From positions 4,967,501 to 5,031,500 of the forward strand of contig OY783193.1 in the NCBI GenBank assembly GCA_963678675.1: a stretch of DNA of 64,000 nt. The letters are read 5' to 3'. The stretch is from Xiphydria camelus (lineage: Eukaryota > Arthropoda > Insecta > Hymenoptera > Xiphydriidae). Shown in pieces: positions 23,624 to 34,573 of the stretch (within the stretch, counting starts at the first letter, position 1; the number at the start of each line of letters is the position of its first letter). Position numbers and translations under genes: made by a program. A model generated the notes under the pieces. That model was not told the origin of the DNA and made no database searches. It saw nothing but the letters and a program-made list of their open reading frames with translations.

Positions 23624-23842
23624 AGAGTGGGATAAACGCAGTTGCAGTTGATGGGTGCAAGTTCCGGAGCGATTATCTCGAAAACAATCGGAGATATCGG
23701 AAAAAGGTTGCAGTAAAAAATGTTTATCTATGTTTTTACTATAAAAAAGATTCTTCTGATATTTCATATATCTCCGCTGCGTTTCGAGATAATCGCGTAC
23801 AAAGTTAAATCGAAAGTAGGGCGTTTATCTTTTTTTTACTCT
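23624..23842. mobile_element. Foldback element of about 220 bp
   Basis: The left arm 'agagtgggataaacgc...gagcgattatctcgaaa...cggagatat' is mirrored by the right arm '...atatctccgctgcgtttcgagataatcgcg...gcgtttatctttttttt actct'. It begins about 30 bp after the preceding family F MITE. Non-coding. Class unknown. Confidence 0.6.
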
Positions 23843-24892
23843 GTATGCTGTTACACAAGTTTTATCGCTATTTGAAACGCGGCTGTTATCTCATTTTTTT
23901 TTTCATGAACATTCACCGATAAAAATACGCAGTCGAATCGACCAAATATTGCCAGCTGATTCTCCTGTAGTTGATTTTAATAATATTTTCATCGAATCGA
24001 CGAAGCGTTTTATCGAATCAACGAAGCGATGATCGATACGATAAAAATATCGTTCGAGTCAGCTAAAGGATAGTCAGTTGGCAACGTTTCGATAATTCAA
24101 CTGCATTTTTTATGAGCGTTTTTCAGAACAGAGAATATGCACGTTGGTAGCAATTTTACGATAGAGCGGAACAGTAAGAGACGTTATGACGTCTACGTTA
24201 CGTGCGAGCTCCAAATGCGTATGCCGGTTTCACATTTCCGCGGTCGAGAGAAATGAAGAAAGAGCAGACAGGTATTGTCACTATAAAGACGGCGATTCGT
24301 CGCTCGAAAACTGCGGTGCTCACGTGATGCAATCGCTGTACGTGACTCCGACGGTGTCAAGATTCTCGGGCGAGGTTTCGACGCGACGACGGCACTTCAT
24401 ATAAATATCGCGTAGCCGTGACTCTTCCACCCTCCGCGCGCTTCTGCAGCTGATACGACGACGCGGAGAAAGTCCCGCATTAGTCACCGCGCCGCGTCGA
24501 AACCGCCTTTTTATTCGTCGATGACCGATCGACCGGCGTCGAGGGAAGACCGAGGAGTTGCACACGGGGCTGCATTATTGACGCTCTACCCACTCCCGCA
24601 GGAATACGGCTGCGCGATACCCCGCGAGAGCGAATTCAGCAGGTCGTCGCTATTTTCCTTTGCTTACCCTCCTTCCGCGAGTTATCGGGTTAGATACCTA
24701 CGTATGTATGTACCTGCGGTACGTATAAATATGTAGCAGAAGGTATCGTTCGTATATTTCCCCTTCTGCACACCCCTTTATTCGATCCCCTGGGCGTACG
24801 TCGGGATGTATGTCTTCGAAGCGATTCTTTTTCGCTCCACACGTCGTTGAACTACATCGAATCGACTAAATCGCAACTTCACGGACGCTGAT
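23843..24892. other. No gene seen
   Basis: AT-rich up to about 24130 with repeated 'cgaatcga(c/a)c(a/g)aa/cgaag' pentamer-like units (23932-24030). It then becomes GC-rich with only short overlapping ORFs. Confidence 0.4.
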
Positions 24893-25027
24893 TTAACCCT
24901 CTGTGATTACCGAGGATCCACTTGACCCAGGCTTCAATTTTGAAGCTGATTGTACTTCTTTTTTTTAAAATCATAACTAGACTCTCGTCAGAGATCTTGG
25001 ATTAAATAACTTCTCAAAACTCGTACT
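24893..25027 (+). mobile_element. TTAA MITE remnant (piggyBac type), interrupted by a family A MITE
   Basis: TTAA at 24893-24896 is followed by CCCTCTGTGATTACC, 'acttgacccaggcttcaattttgaagc', 'ataactaga.tc.tcgtcaga' and 'cgtactaca', collinear with 37069-37210. At the last motif it is cut by family A sequence. Sequence after 25145 ('cacagttatacaatatttcttctcagtg') resembles 37250-37285, so the remainder resumes for a short distance. Confidence 0.65.
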
Positions 25028-25145
25028 ACACCGAGAAAAATATTTGGTCGATTTAACCAAAATCTTGGAGACGGTGACCAAACTGCTTGGTGAAATATGG
25101 ATCATTTGTCATTTTGTCATTTTAACTTAATTTTGTATCTTAGTC
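25028..25145 (+). mobile_element. MITE, family A, internally deleted
   Basis: The left end ACACCGAGAAAAATATTTGGTC is followed by 'cttggagacggtgaccaaac', 'tggtgaaatatggatca' and then directly 'tttgtcattttaactta', skipping the central 'ttagttagaataac' units. A deletion derivative of the family. Confidence 0.7.
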
Positions 25146-25190
25146 TACGAACCTTCTTCACAGTTATACAATATTTCTTCTCAGTGTAAT

Positions 25191-26552
25191 TACACCACAA
25201 TTTTAGAAAGTAGATATTTAGATATTTCACGTTTGATCGTCGCTGCACCGGAAATAATAAACATTACACATCTCATTTTGTATTTCATAAAATCAGTTAA
25301 AATAAACTTCATTCGATTAGATGTCACCCGAAGTCGACTGTACCAAGTTCAGTTCAATTATAACGAATTATTTTGGAGAACTGCACCGTTCACTGATATC
25401 TGTCATGCGGAAGGTTGAACTGTAGGTACATGTAGGTACACAGAGGTGGAAAGCGTTGGGTGGAAGCAATTAGCCGTTTCGAGTTAGCTCGTCGATTCCA
25501 GGATTTTTACGCGGATGGCTACATACACAGGAACGCGATATATCGCTCTATAGAGCGAGGAAAGGACTATTACAATCGAGTGTAATTTCGATCGGTTCCG
25601 ATAAATCTGGAATTTTTTCCATTCCCGTTTCCCACTCGCGTGTGGGATGTCGTTCTACCTGTAGCCCCGCGTCGGGAAGTCCTTGTTACACACACGGAGA
25701 GACAGGTGCACCGATATATTTCACCACGAGGGGGTGTGGCTCGCGAGCGGCCGTAACGCACGTGTAGCGTACGGTAACAAGGGTGCCGATGTAAGCCATC
25801 GGATATCGGCGTTTCGTTCGAAAGCTTCGCCCTCTCGCTGCGCTCCCTCGACACCGCTTTTCCCCTCTCCTCTTTCCGATCTCTCTCTCTCTTTCCCCCT
25901 CCCACCAACTTTCGGCTTTCCAAGCGTCGGAGCTCTCGCTGACCCCAGAACTCGCGCGAAATAATTAACAACCCCCGTATATAGGCGGCGCGGCGGAGCC
26001 ATCTCGGTCCTCCTCCCCTTCGCACCGCCGCGCTGCGGCTCTCCGCCACTCCCGCGCGACGCTTCAAAATTTAAGGTCCACGGCCACTTACAATATTTAC
26101 CGGCCGGTTTACTTGGTACAAAGCCATGAAATGGGACGGTGGGTGGGGAGGAAATGTTTATCGGTCAGAATCGGAGGGAGGCTTGTCGGGCGAGCAATTG
26201 CTCCTGCGTAGTAAAAGATGTCGAGTTCTTGGAGGAAGTACAAATTTAGATTGCTCGTTTGTTTCTTGATGCGATATATCTGGTATTTGTTTGTTACGGT
26301 CTCGATTAATCTGGACGGTGTCTGTTGAGTACGTATAGTTTAAAATATAATAGACGATTATACTACAAGATATGCAAATAAGTAAAATAAATAAGTAAAT
26401 TTCAGTGATGTGAATTTATTTAGATTACTTTTTATTATATTATTTATATTATGACGTCAGTTTTGCTAATATTAACGAAAATAAATAGCTGGAAGAGTTT
26501 ACATAAAATTCGATCGAGAGGTTCATATGTTAATCCACTCATTACATAGTAT
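25191..26552. other. No gene seen; CpG-rich block 25620-26050
   Basis: The GC-rich part carries an antisense ORF of 165 codons and overlapping ORFs without domains. A CT-rich stretch lies at about 25860-25900. The rest is AT-rich unique DNA. Confidence 0.4.
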
Positions 26553-26882
26553 TATTATAAAAGCGAAAGTGAGTTTGTCGGTATGTTTGTTACTCCTTCA
26601 CGGCTAAACCGTTGAGTCGATCTTTATGAAATTTGGCAGAGAGATAGCTTGAAACCCGGAGATGAACATAGAGCATGTGACGTCATTACAAATTCAATAT
26701 GGTGAATGCTCTAAGATGACGGCGTTCAATGGAAACCCATTAGGCGACATTAGCGGCGCGCGATTGTAGGGCAGTGAAGGGGGTGCGCATCCCTCATTGA
26801 CATTCACCATTGATATCCGTCAATTCCAAAAATATAATAATTCAAATTCCACGTGGTCGTAGTCGCGGGTAACAGCTAATGT
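26553..26882 (+). mobile_element. Arthropod transposon tail (tattataaaagcgaaag...gggtaacagctaat)
   Basis: It begins TATTATAAAAGCGAAAGTGA with 'tgtttgttactccttcacggctaaaccg' and 'gatctttatgaaatttggca', and ends 'cgcgggtaacagctaat'. This arrangement is common at the ends of non-autonomous arthropod elements, which I recall as Helitron-like, though I cannot verify the class. No terminal hairpin plus CTAG is clear here. Confidence 0.5.
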
Positions 26883-28529
26883 GTTAATATAAAGGTTCTC
26901 CGAGGAAAACGAAGGATTTTTAGCGCACTCTGCAATAAACCCTGGATTTATGAGACACGAATGTACTTTTAACGCGATTACTATAATACTTCGTGTATTA
27001 ATTTCTCTTAGGTGTTTATTACTCCACACTATACTGCCAAGACTCGCAACGACCATCTGGGCGCGAATCAGAATTTCAGATACCCCTCATTTTCTCACGA
27101 GAGAGTTATTTCTATAATAAACCCCTCCATTGTGAAAGAAGCTTAGCGAAGCATCGCTTCCGAAAGGATTTGCCCTCCACTAATGCCTGCTGTATCATCG
27201 CCTCTTTGTGGTTGACGCCCGATTTCTCCCGGGACCCGGAAACCGTACAGACTAGACTCGCGAGCGGAGCTTCGATATAGGTATACCGACACTTCGATAG
27301 CGCCGGAAACCAGATATACCTATGGACGATTCCAGCAAAAGCTCCCCCGTACACCTATATACTTCGATAGACGTTACAGGCGTCCCGATTAATTAAGGTA
27401 CCTCGCGTTACAGCGGCTCGCATTCCTCCGGTGGACGATTAACGTTCGGCGGTATCGACATATACACAGACCCCCCCCCCCCCCCGCTATATGTACAGAT
27501 ATAGTCACGCCGTTAACGAATCAGGTGTACACCTAGACGCGTACTCCGTAGATGCGGTTACCGAATACCTCGCAACGAATCGAGTGCATCGATACGGGCT
27601 TGCTAATTTATCGAGAAAATTTATCGCCTCCTCCCTCACCGCTCCGTAACAACAGAGTCAATTTCGATCGGCCACGCGTTTGGCGCGTAACTCCCGAAAT
27701 AATTGCATTTCGCTCTACATTTTCTTCGCCTCCCTTTCGCTCGCGTATCTACGGATGAAAGTACCGGAAATAAGTCGTCGTTTTCAGGTATTTCCGCTAT
27801 GTACGCGCATTTCAACTCCCAATAGCCCGCGTGCATTCCGCCCCTTACGCCGGCTGAATCGTCCGAAATTGCAAGAAGTTGCGCGTACACTTGGTTGAGC
27901 TCGCGCGCGTTCCCCGCTCTGGAATTTGTCTACTTGCAATTTCGCGCGCACAGAGGCGTCTTTGCGAAAGAGATTTTCGCTTCGTTGGCACGTGTGAGAT
28001 CGAAGTGTTGGAAATAACATATTTGGCGAACGCGTTTTCTGCGAATATTGCTTCTTCTGTTGGATGATTTGAAATGGAAATAAGCTTGTTGCGATCATTA
28101 TTATTAGAGTAATCCGTACGATATTGCCGTGTGTGTAATTGATGCTGTTGGCTGGCGTTATCGGGAAAAACTTACGCCCAATAATGAGATAGATAAATTA
28201 ACATTTCGTACGAAGAGATTGCGTAGTTCAAATAAGTCTTTTTTTTTCTTTCAAATGATTTATTGGTTGCAGCACTATCAAACAAATAAATATCTCAATG
28301 GCAGTTTGTCACATTTAAAAAAACTTTTTAGTATAAGAGGAAGAAGAAGAAGAAGCAGTTTATCGATTCTGGGAGGGTTGTTCCCTAAAAGCAGACATCA
28401 GAACGCACATATGTAGTAAGCATGATATAGGAAGAAGTCGATATACAACATTATCGGAAAGAAACAAAAGTACTAGAGGATACGTGAAACTAACTGTGAA
28501 ATAATGTATCTATATATGTATATAAAAAT
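26883..28529. other. No gene seen
   Basis: Contains the C homopolymer at 27471. CpG-rich around 27200-27960, AT-rich afterwards, with a short AGA run at 28335-28355. Only short ORFs in several frames. Confidence 0.4.
27471..27485 (+). repeat. Poly(C) tract
   Basis: Fifteen consecutive C residues after tatacacaga. Confidence 0.9.
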
Positions 28530-28738
28530 ATGGATGTGTGTTTGTATATTTGCATATTTGCATGTTCTTCAATTTCTATCCGATCTCGATGAAATTTTTC
28601 ACATCCTATATGCTTTTAAACAAGGTGCAAAATACCGTTTACAAAAGGTAATATCTAAAAAACGGTAATGAAATCGGCAAAGTGGATGGTGACAAAGCGC
28701 AACAATTTCTTGTCAAATGGAATTAGACTGGTTCCGAT
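28530..28738 (+). mobile_element. Helitron-like fragment related to 60230-60500
   Basis: Shares with the copy ending at 60574 the order 'cgatctcgatgaaatttt.caca', 'gcttttaaacaag', 'aaaaacggtaatgaaatcggc', 'aaagtggat', 'tcaaatgg...ttagactggttccgat'. The 3' hairpin and CTAG terminus are absent, so it is truncated. Confidence 0.55.
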
Positions 28739-28779
28739 CGGGCAATTGGGAGCCGGGAAATTCGAACTTAAAATTCGAA

Positions 28780-28960
28780 CTCGAGTCAATATTATCTCAT
28801 TATCTATATGAACTTTTAGCTGATACTTATATAATACTTTTTCAAAGATTATATTTTTATCTGCAATAAAGTCATATCGATGTAGACTAAAAGTTCATAA
28901 ATAAAGAGATAATAGCGATTGGAGTTCCTTTCCTGGCGAGTAAGTTTAGCTTCATGTGAT
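28780..28960 (+). mobile_element. MITE, family C, left end truncated
   Basis: Contains the inverted core 'attatctcatta...tgaacttttagc' / 'gctaaaagttcata' equivalents and the right end 'cctggcgagtaagtttagcttcatgtgat'. Collinear with 54715-54920 and 50229-50400. Confidence 0.72.
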
Positions 28961-30014
28961 AGGCGTACAATACATTCGTTTGAGAAGGACGAACACTCGC
29001 GATTTTTAAAGTTACTGCGTATCGGAGCAAAGAAGTTCATCAGACTTTTTCCGCGACCGCCTTAAGGGGACTACCATATAAGACTACCCTCAGCGGGTTA
29101 AAATACTCGACTCAGGTGCAGGCGCACAATACTCTTCGCGTCATTTTCCTCGATACAGACGCGGACAGCACGCGCGCGTCCCCGCGTACGAAAGCAGCGA
29201 GCTCGTCGCATCTGACATCTATACGGAATATCGACGCACGTCCGCATTCCACGCGTGACTTTCACATTTTCTTCGCCGGACGCGCGCGGCGACGGCGTTG
29301 CACGATCCGTGCGCGTTCATCGGTATTCCGGGGCCGATTTCGTACACCCCGTCGCGAACGTATTGGCCACCGACACATGTAGCCTCGGTATACGGTATCG
29401 CGCCCGCCTTCCATCCAGTGTACCTATAGGTACAAACGTACGTATATCCCGAACGCTCGACTGGCATATTATATTATCGAAGCTACACCCGCGCGCGCTC
29501 TCATTTATATGTATGCGTTGCGTCGTAACTATATACGACGCGTACAACGCGAACGTGTGTAACTCACTCGATATACGGCGCGCACCTGAGCTCTGGCGAG
29601 AAAGCTCTGGCTCCTCCTCGCAGCGCGCCACACACACATGTACATATGTAGATCCCGCGCCGGTACGTCCCGTCGTTCTCGCGCGATTTTTCTCCTCTTC
29701 GTTTTCGCGTACACTCGCATCCGAGTGTACGTATGAGTGCGCTTATACACGGCGAATAACTGCATAAACGCGGAAGAGGGTCGAGCGGATCTCTTTACGA
29801 CCCGTTCGGCGCGGACGAATCGCGATGTGCGACGGGAGGAAATCTTCTTCGACGGGTTTCGTGCTGGATGCGAGTGATACGCGAGTATGTATCTCGGTAC
29901 GCGCGGCGCGCTGTGCTGTATTTGCGTACGTGACGTGTTACTGATCTTGTGAGTATTAACGGGTACATAGCGTGTGTGTACGGTACTGTGTAATATGTAA
30001 TGCAAAAAAAGAAG
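28961..30014. other. No gene seen; CpG-rich block with chance ORFs
   Basis: Very CpG-rich at 29100-29960. ORFs of 170 (+) and 158 (-) codons cross each other here, are rich in arginine, tyrosine and threonine, and show no domain. Short 'acgta/tacgt' palindromes are frequent. Confidence 0.45.
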
Positions 30015-30300
30015 TAATCGATCTCTCTCGAGTTTAGACCGATGGATACGTGCATATGTATATGATTTTTATGAGGAAGGTAAGGAATTTTTTTCGACGA
30101 AGATTTATCATTTTCTGTGTAAATGCAAAGGAGGAATAATCGATCACCTTCGAGCTTAGACCGTTAGACACGTATGTGTGATTACTGCGACGATGGTGAG
30201 AGATTTGTTTTTGACGAGAGTTTAGCGTTCGCACAAGTGCGAAAAAAAGGATAATTAATTCCCTTCCAGTATAGACCAGTAGATTTTTTGTGTGACGACA
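30015..30300 (+). repeat. Degenerate tandem repeat, three units of about 115-122 bp
   Basis: Units start at about 30015, 30137 and 30252 with 'taatcgatc.c..tcgag(t/c)ttagaccg.t.ga.acgt', the third being 'taattaatt ccc ttccagtatagacc agtaga'. Each is followed by a variable part containing 'gacga.g.tt'. Copies are considerably diverged. No coding or RNA gene signal. Confidence 0.6.
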
Positions 30301-31146
30301 GTCGTGCACAAGCACGAACTATCAAAGCTCGATTCGCGATAACGCGCGGAAATCTTCGCCGACAAATTTAGTACGCAATATACCACCCATAATAGTAAAC
30401 ATGGTACGGCTACACGTAGCTAATCCCGTTAGCATCACCCATTATATGTCCGTGACACGGAGAGGGGATCGGCTATATATATAGCAGTCGCGCTCTCGAA
30501 GGAGAATCCTACGAGCGTCCGTTAAACGGAAGTTGAAGCTCGACATCGTAAATCCCAGAAAGGAGAATGCGGCGCCAGTTGTCCCGAACAAAACCCTCGC
30601 GAATAGGAGATCCGGCGGCCCGTGCCTAGGCAGACAGCCGCGATCCTCCGCGCGATCGTATCTACGGGTTACGCAGTGTCGCGCCCCGATAAACGTGGCA
30701 GTGCTATACAGGGTGGCCAATGGTGCGTCTCTAATTCAGATACGAAATCGTTTATTTCATTTTTAGATCTTTATTCGCGCTCCCATTATAAAAAGTAAAG
30801 TTAACACCCAAAACGATAAAAGTCTAGGGATTACAATAGCCGTTGTAATTTGTATTATTCACAAGACTCAACTGTATTACAATAATAATTGGTTGAGACA
30901 TTTCGAATCGGAATTATGAATGAAGTAACATTAAACACCGTAAAAGTGAACGTTAATATTTGATATTCGCTCGCAATCAGCGCGATACTCGAAATTGAAT
31001 TACAGGATTTACTTCGTAATGAAAATTTGAAATATTAATTGCTGCGCGAGTGTTTGGGTAGATCTATATATAAATGATATTGTTAAGAGAACTCTCGTGT
31101 GCGTAATCGAAACTAATTATTTATTTATATCAATGACATTTTTTAA
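30301..31146. other. No gene seen
   Basis: GC-rich to about 30700, where 'ctatacagggtggcc' resembles the CACCCTGTATA-type transposon end seen in many insects, without a visible partner. AT-rich after that. Confidence 0.4.
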
Positions 31147-31226
31147 TACATCAATTAGTTATCTCTTCCTTGCAATCACGTGGAATAGTATGTGCGATTG
31201 CAAGGAAGAAATATCAAATTAATATG
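31147..31226 (+). ncRNA. Pre-miRNA-like hairpin (candidate only)
   Basis: A perfect 14 bp stem pairs 31164-31177 with 31196-31209. It extends outwards by about 16 further positions with five mismatches (T62/A11, A61/T12, T60/A13, G58/C15, T56-A53 with A17-T20, and so on), giving about 30 bp of imperfect stem and an 18 nt loop. Size and shape fit an insect pre-miRNA. No known miRNA seed was recognised. A decayed MITE centre is an equally plausible origin. Either strand could be expressed. Confidence 0.3.
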
Positions 31227-31919
31227 AAAAAAGTATTTAAATGCTGTAAATAAATAATCACCCCACAAGTAATTTTTAGTAGGTCCAATTAATTCTCCTC
31301 TGTGTACGCGAGTATTCGAGCGGTATGGTACCCCGACGCTACCGGAAGTTACTCGATCTTCGGCCAAACGAGGGTCGCGGCCCGGTCCCTGCTCGAGATA
31401 CCACGCGATGGAGGGGGGGAAAGTACAAACATTTTGGCTTGTAAAAGTGTCTTATAGGAGGCCCGGGGCGGCGGCGCCGTTCTGCCTCTGGAGGTCCGAG
31501 AGCTCCGCAAACCGGCAAAGGACGCCTCGGCGTCCTACGGAGCCTCGCTACCGCCCGAAATCATTTTACGAACGGTTCGATGAACTTGGATCGTTACCCC
31601 CGGGGCTACCGCGCGAGACCGCCGATAAGGCCAAATTGGAAGGAAACGCGTTATTTCGCAGGCCGGAGGCTCTCCTGCGGAACCTCAAGAGGGGATGAAA
31701 AAGCGAGAGACCTTCTTAAAAACCCGTCGCGTCACCCTTCGCTTATTGTGTATTCGAGGGCCATCCTTTTCTGCGAAATTTTCATAATATTGTTTCGCGG
31801 AAATGGGAAAATTACTGCGTACGTGTATCGCATTGAAAATAGGCCGAAGTATTCCATTGTCCACGCGGCTTTCTGATAATTATTAATTATTCTGCGATGA
31901 ACAATTCTTTATTTGACGG
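31227..31919. other. No gene seen
   Basis: AT-rich, with a GC-rich island at about 31370-31690 that carries an open frame of 96 codons without recognisable domain. Confidence 0.4.
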
Positions 31920-32231
31920 TACACGGGAATTCATGGGAAAACCCATGAATTTTTATCGTTATCCCAGTAACAGGGCTCCTCGAGGTGAAACATTGACGTT
32001 TTTAACAGACCACAGCTTATTTTTTTATAGTTCTTAATAGTATAAACACCAGTTTATACGATAAAATTTACCAACCTCTCGTTAATATGTGTCAAGTGTT
32101 TATGCGGGATTTATACTGCAACGAACTGTAAAAATGTATGTTGAGTCTATTAAAAAAATCAATGTTTTACCTCGAGAAGCCCTGTTACTTGGAGATTCAC
32201 TGTAAAAATTACTAATTCGTTTCCTCCGTGT
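31920..32231 (+). mobile_element. MITE, family G, complete
   Basis: It starts TACACGGGAATTCATGGG and ends GTTTCCTCCGTGTA; TA flanks both CACGG-type ends. Inverted arms include 'ccagtaacagggctcctcgaggtgaaaca' near the left and 'ttttacctcgagaagccctgttactt' near the right. The centre has 'agtataaacaccagtttatacg'. Same family as 41895-42636 and 53817-54119. Confidence 0.85.
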
Positions 32232-32924
32232 AGATTCGAAAAAAATTCGGTCAAAGTTAAAATGCGTAACGGACGCAGAAAGACTTTCTAAACGCAAATT
32301 TACAGTGGAGCGCTATAATAGTATTGGGAAACGATTTGGAGATGTTCCGGTCAATACAAATTATAACAGGGAAACTAGGTTGCCACCTCACACCATGATT
32401 TATCATATTCATTGATCTTTTATCGGTTAAAAATGACCGTGCTGAATTTATAGACCCTCGAGCGATAACCCTCTGTCCCCCTTTGAAAGCCGCTGCATTT
32501 CGTTTCCTTCCGCGGAGAGAAGATTTCACGCGTCATCGTCAAATATCGAAGGGAGTGTGTGCGTACTCGTATGTATGTGAAGATAGAGCGCGGGCTCCGA
32601 TGTTGCATGGGGAGGAATATAACGACTTCATCTTTTAGAGGGAGGCTGCTTCTTGCGAGGAGCTGAAAATTTGCTCGAAATTCGATCTCATTGTCGACTA
32701 CGTGGTGACGAATGAAAAATATTTTTCCCCTTCGCCGTCTTTTCACGAGATAATTTTCGATTATCGCACAATTTCTCTGGGGATTTTAAGAAACGACGAA
32801 TTTGAAACCTTCTGACTTTTTATTTTATATTTTTTTATATCCAGATTCTTTGCCCCTCGATCTGTAAAATTTTTAACATAAGAAACTACGCAACGAAGAG
32901 TCTAAAGTACCTACTGAAAAATAG
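32232..32924. other. No gene seen
   Basis: Unique DNA of intermediate composition. Antisense ORFs of 90 and 108 codons overlap without domains. Confidence 0.4.
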
Positions 32925-33390
32925 TGTTGAGCGGTCAAGAAATTCTATAGAAATCTGGAATTGTCAAGGAAATTGAAAAAATTTGTGGAATTTTTCAAAA
33001 ATACTTTATAAATTTTGAAAATGCAGGGAATTTCCTATGAAACAGTACTCTCTTACTACCGGTAGTTGGAATATCGATTACCGATGGAACCAGAGTGTTA
33101 GTATATAAAGTGTGCTACGATTAAACGTATATTTGAAAAATCTTTCTTACGTTAATAAAATATTAGACAATGAAAATTTGGTTTTTCAAAATTATACATT
33201 ATTTTCATACTTATTTCTCAATTGGCATGCCCGTTATATAGATATTCGTTAATCTGTTTATTTGACGGAATGACTGATGCATAATTCTCCATACGGCATT
33301 CCTGTCCGTAATAGTCATGGAAATCTTATTATTTTAAACTGGAAATTTTGGAAGTCAGGAATTTTTTTTTCATACTTCGCTAGAAAATTC
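32925..33390 (+). mobile_element. Possible decayed transposon ('ggtcaagaaatt...gtcaggaattttt')
   Basis: The start 'gttgagcggtcaagaaattctatagaaatctggaattgtcaaggaaatt' and the end 'actggaaattttggaagtcaggaatttttttt' resemble a GTCAGGGAATTTT-type repeat frequent in arthropod genomes. There are no terminal repeats I can fix and no second copy in this window. Confidence 0.3.
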
Positions 33391-34000
33391 CCCGTGAAAA
33401 TTATACAAGAGAATACTTAGCCACGGGAAATTATAAAGTGGGTAGCGCTATAAAAATTCTACGTGGCGGAAAACCTATGCATATATTTAAGATCACTCGG
33501 TGTAGCGCTAAACTCAATCAAGTTAAAACCTCTGCCGCGCAGAATAATTGCACCGTCAAACGTGACGAACCAACCAGACGTCCATCTATAGAGCGCATAG
33601 GTATAGAAACCTACACCTATATATATATATATAGAGCAGTTTGCTCGAACGACGTGTTTGACCAGCGCCGCGGGACTTTAAACGAATTGGAGCAAACTAA
33701 AAAAAGGATCGCTTTCGTGCGGCCAAGAAGCTATCGCGCGATAGTGTCCGTAATCGTTCAAACGCCCAATCGAATTATTCATCGACATTCGTCGACGCAA
33801 CATAGTCGCGTTGATTGGTCGATTATAAAGTCGCCGTTAACTCTATCACTCTTGCTTTCGAAATGCGATTAACGAAAACGAGTAAATATTTTCTGTTCTA
33901 TTACCATACGTGAGAATATGTTTATCGACATAAGGAAACGCGTCTCGATTACGAATTATCCTTTGTACAAAAATGTGCGATTCGGAGTGTCCTTCGTCCC
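33391..34000. other. No gene seen
   Basis: Contains a (TA)n run at about 33621-33634. An open frame of 144 codons (33438-33872) spans this run, has no domain, and is probably chance. Confidence 0.4.
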
Positions 34001-34314
34001 GCACGGAAAAAGAAAAGATTTTGCAGTCTCAGCAAAACTACGAGTAGATTTTGCCGGGAAATTTTTACTATCGTCACAGAAATAGTATATCATCTATAGC
34101 GATAAAAAATATATTCAAAATAAAGATTAATATAACTACAATCACGGTAAAATTTTTTTCCGTAAAAATATTCGCTCTCTATCTCAGTAAATATATTTAT
34201 TATTATCGGATAGCTACATCTTTTGTTGTCACGCGTGATATTTTTGTCACGATAGCAAGACATTTTCAGCAATGCCTAGTTTCATTGAAACTGCAAAATC
34301 ATCTTTTTCCGTGC
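34001..34314 (+). mobile_element. MITE, family H
   Basis: GCACGGAAAAAGAAAAGATT and then 'ttgcagtctca' at the left are mirrored by 'tgaaactgcaaaatcatc' and TTTTTCCGTGC at the right, about 30 bp with few mismatches. A second, fragmentary copy ends at about 49234 ('gactgcaaaatcgtttcttctcgtgc'). Its interior accounts for much of a 235-codon open frame at 34051-34758. Confidence 0.82.
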
Positions 34315-34503
34315 GCTCTTCCAATTCTTTCCTTTCGGAATAAAGAGACCTTCGTATATAAGAAAATAACGAAAGAGAAAGTTGACCTCCTTCTTCAAAA
34401 GGCTCACCGACCGAGCGCTTCGGTCACTGTATTATCTGTACGCAGGGATATCTACAGTACGTCTCGATGGCCATCACATACGCTCGTCTCGTATCTCGAA
34501 GAA

Positions 34504-34573
34504 TACCCGACCTCGAACTCTCTCCTCGTCGCGTATCCCAGAGAGTACCCGACCTCGAACTCTCTCCTCGTCT
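34504..34573 (+). repeat. Tandem duplication, 42 bp period
   Basis: The 27 bp stretch beginning TACCCGACCTCGAACTCTCT at 34504 recurs exactly at 34546. Because 42 is a multiple of three, any frame across it shows a 14-residue repeat, but the surrounding sequence does not look coding. Confidence 0.85.

Noticed and set aside
29255..30005. Crossing ORFs of 170 (+) and 158 (-) codons
   Set aside because: Both lie in CpG-rich DNA, overlap each other and have arginine/threonine/tyrosine-biased translations without motifs.
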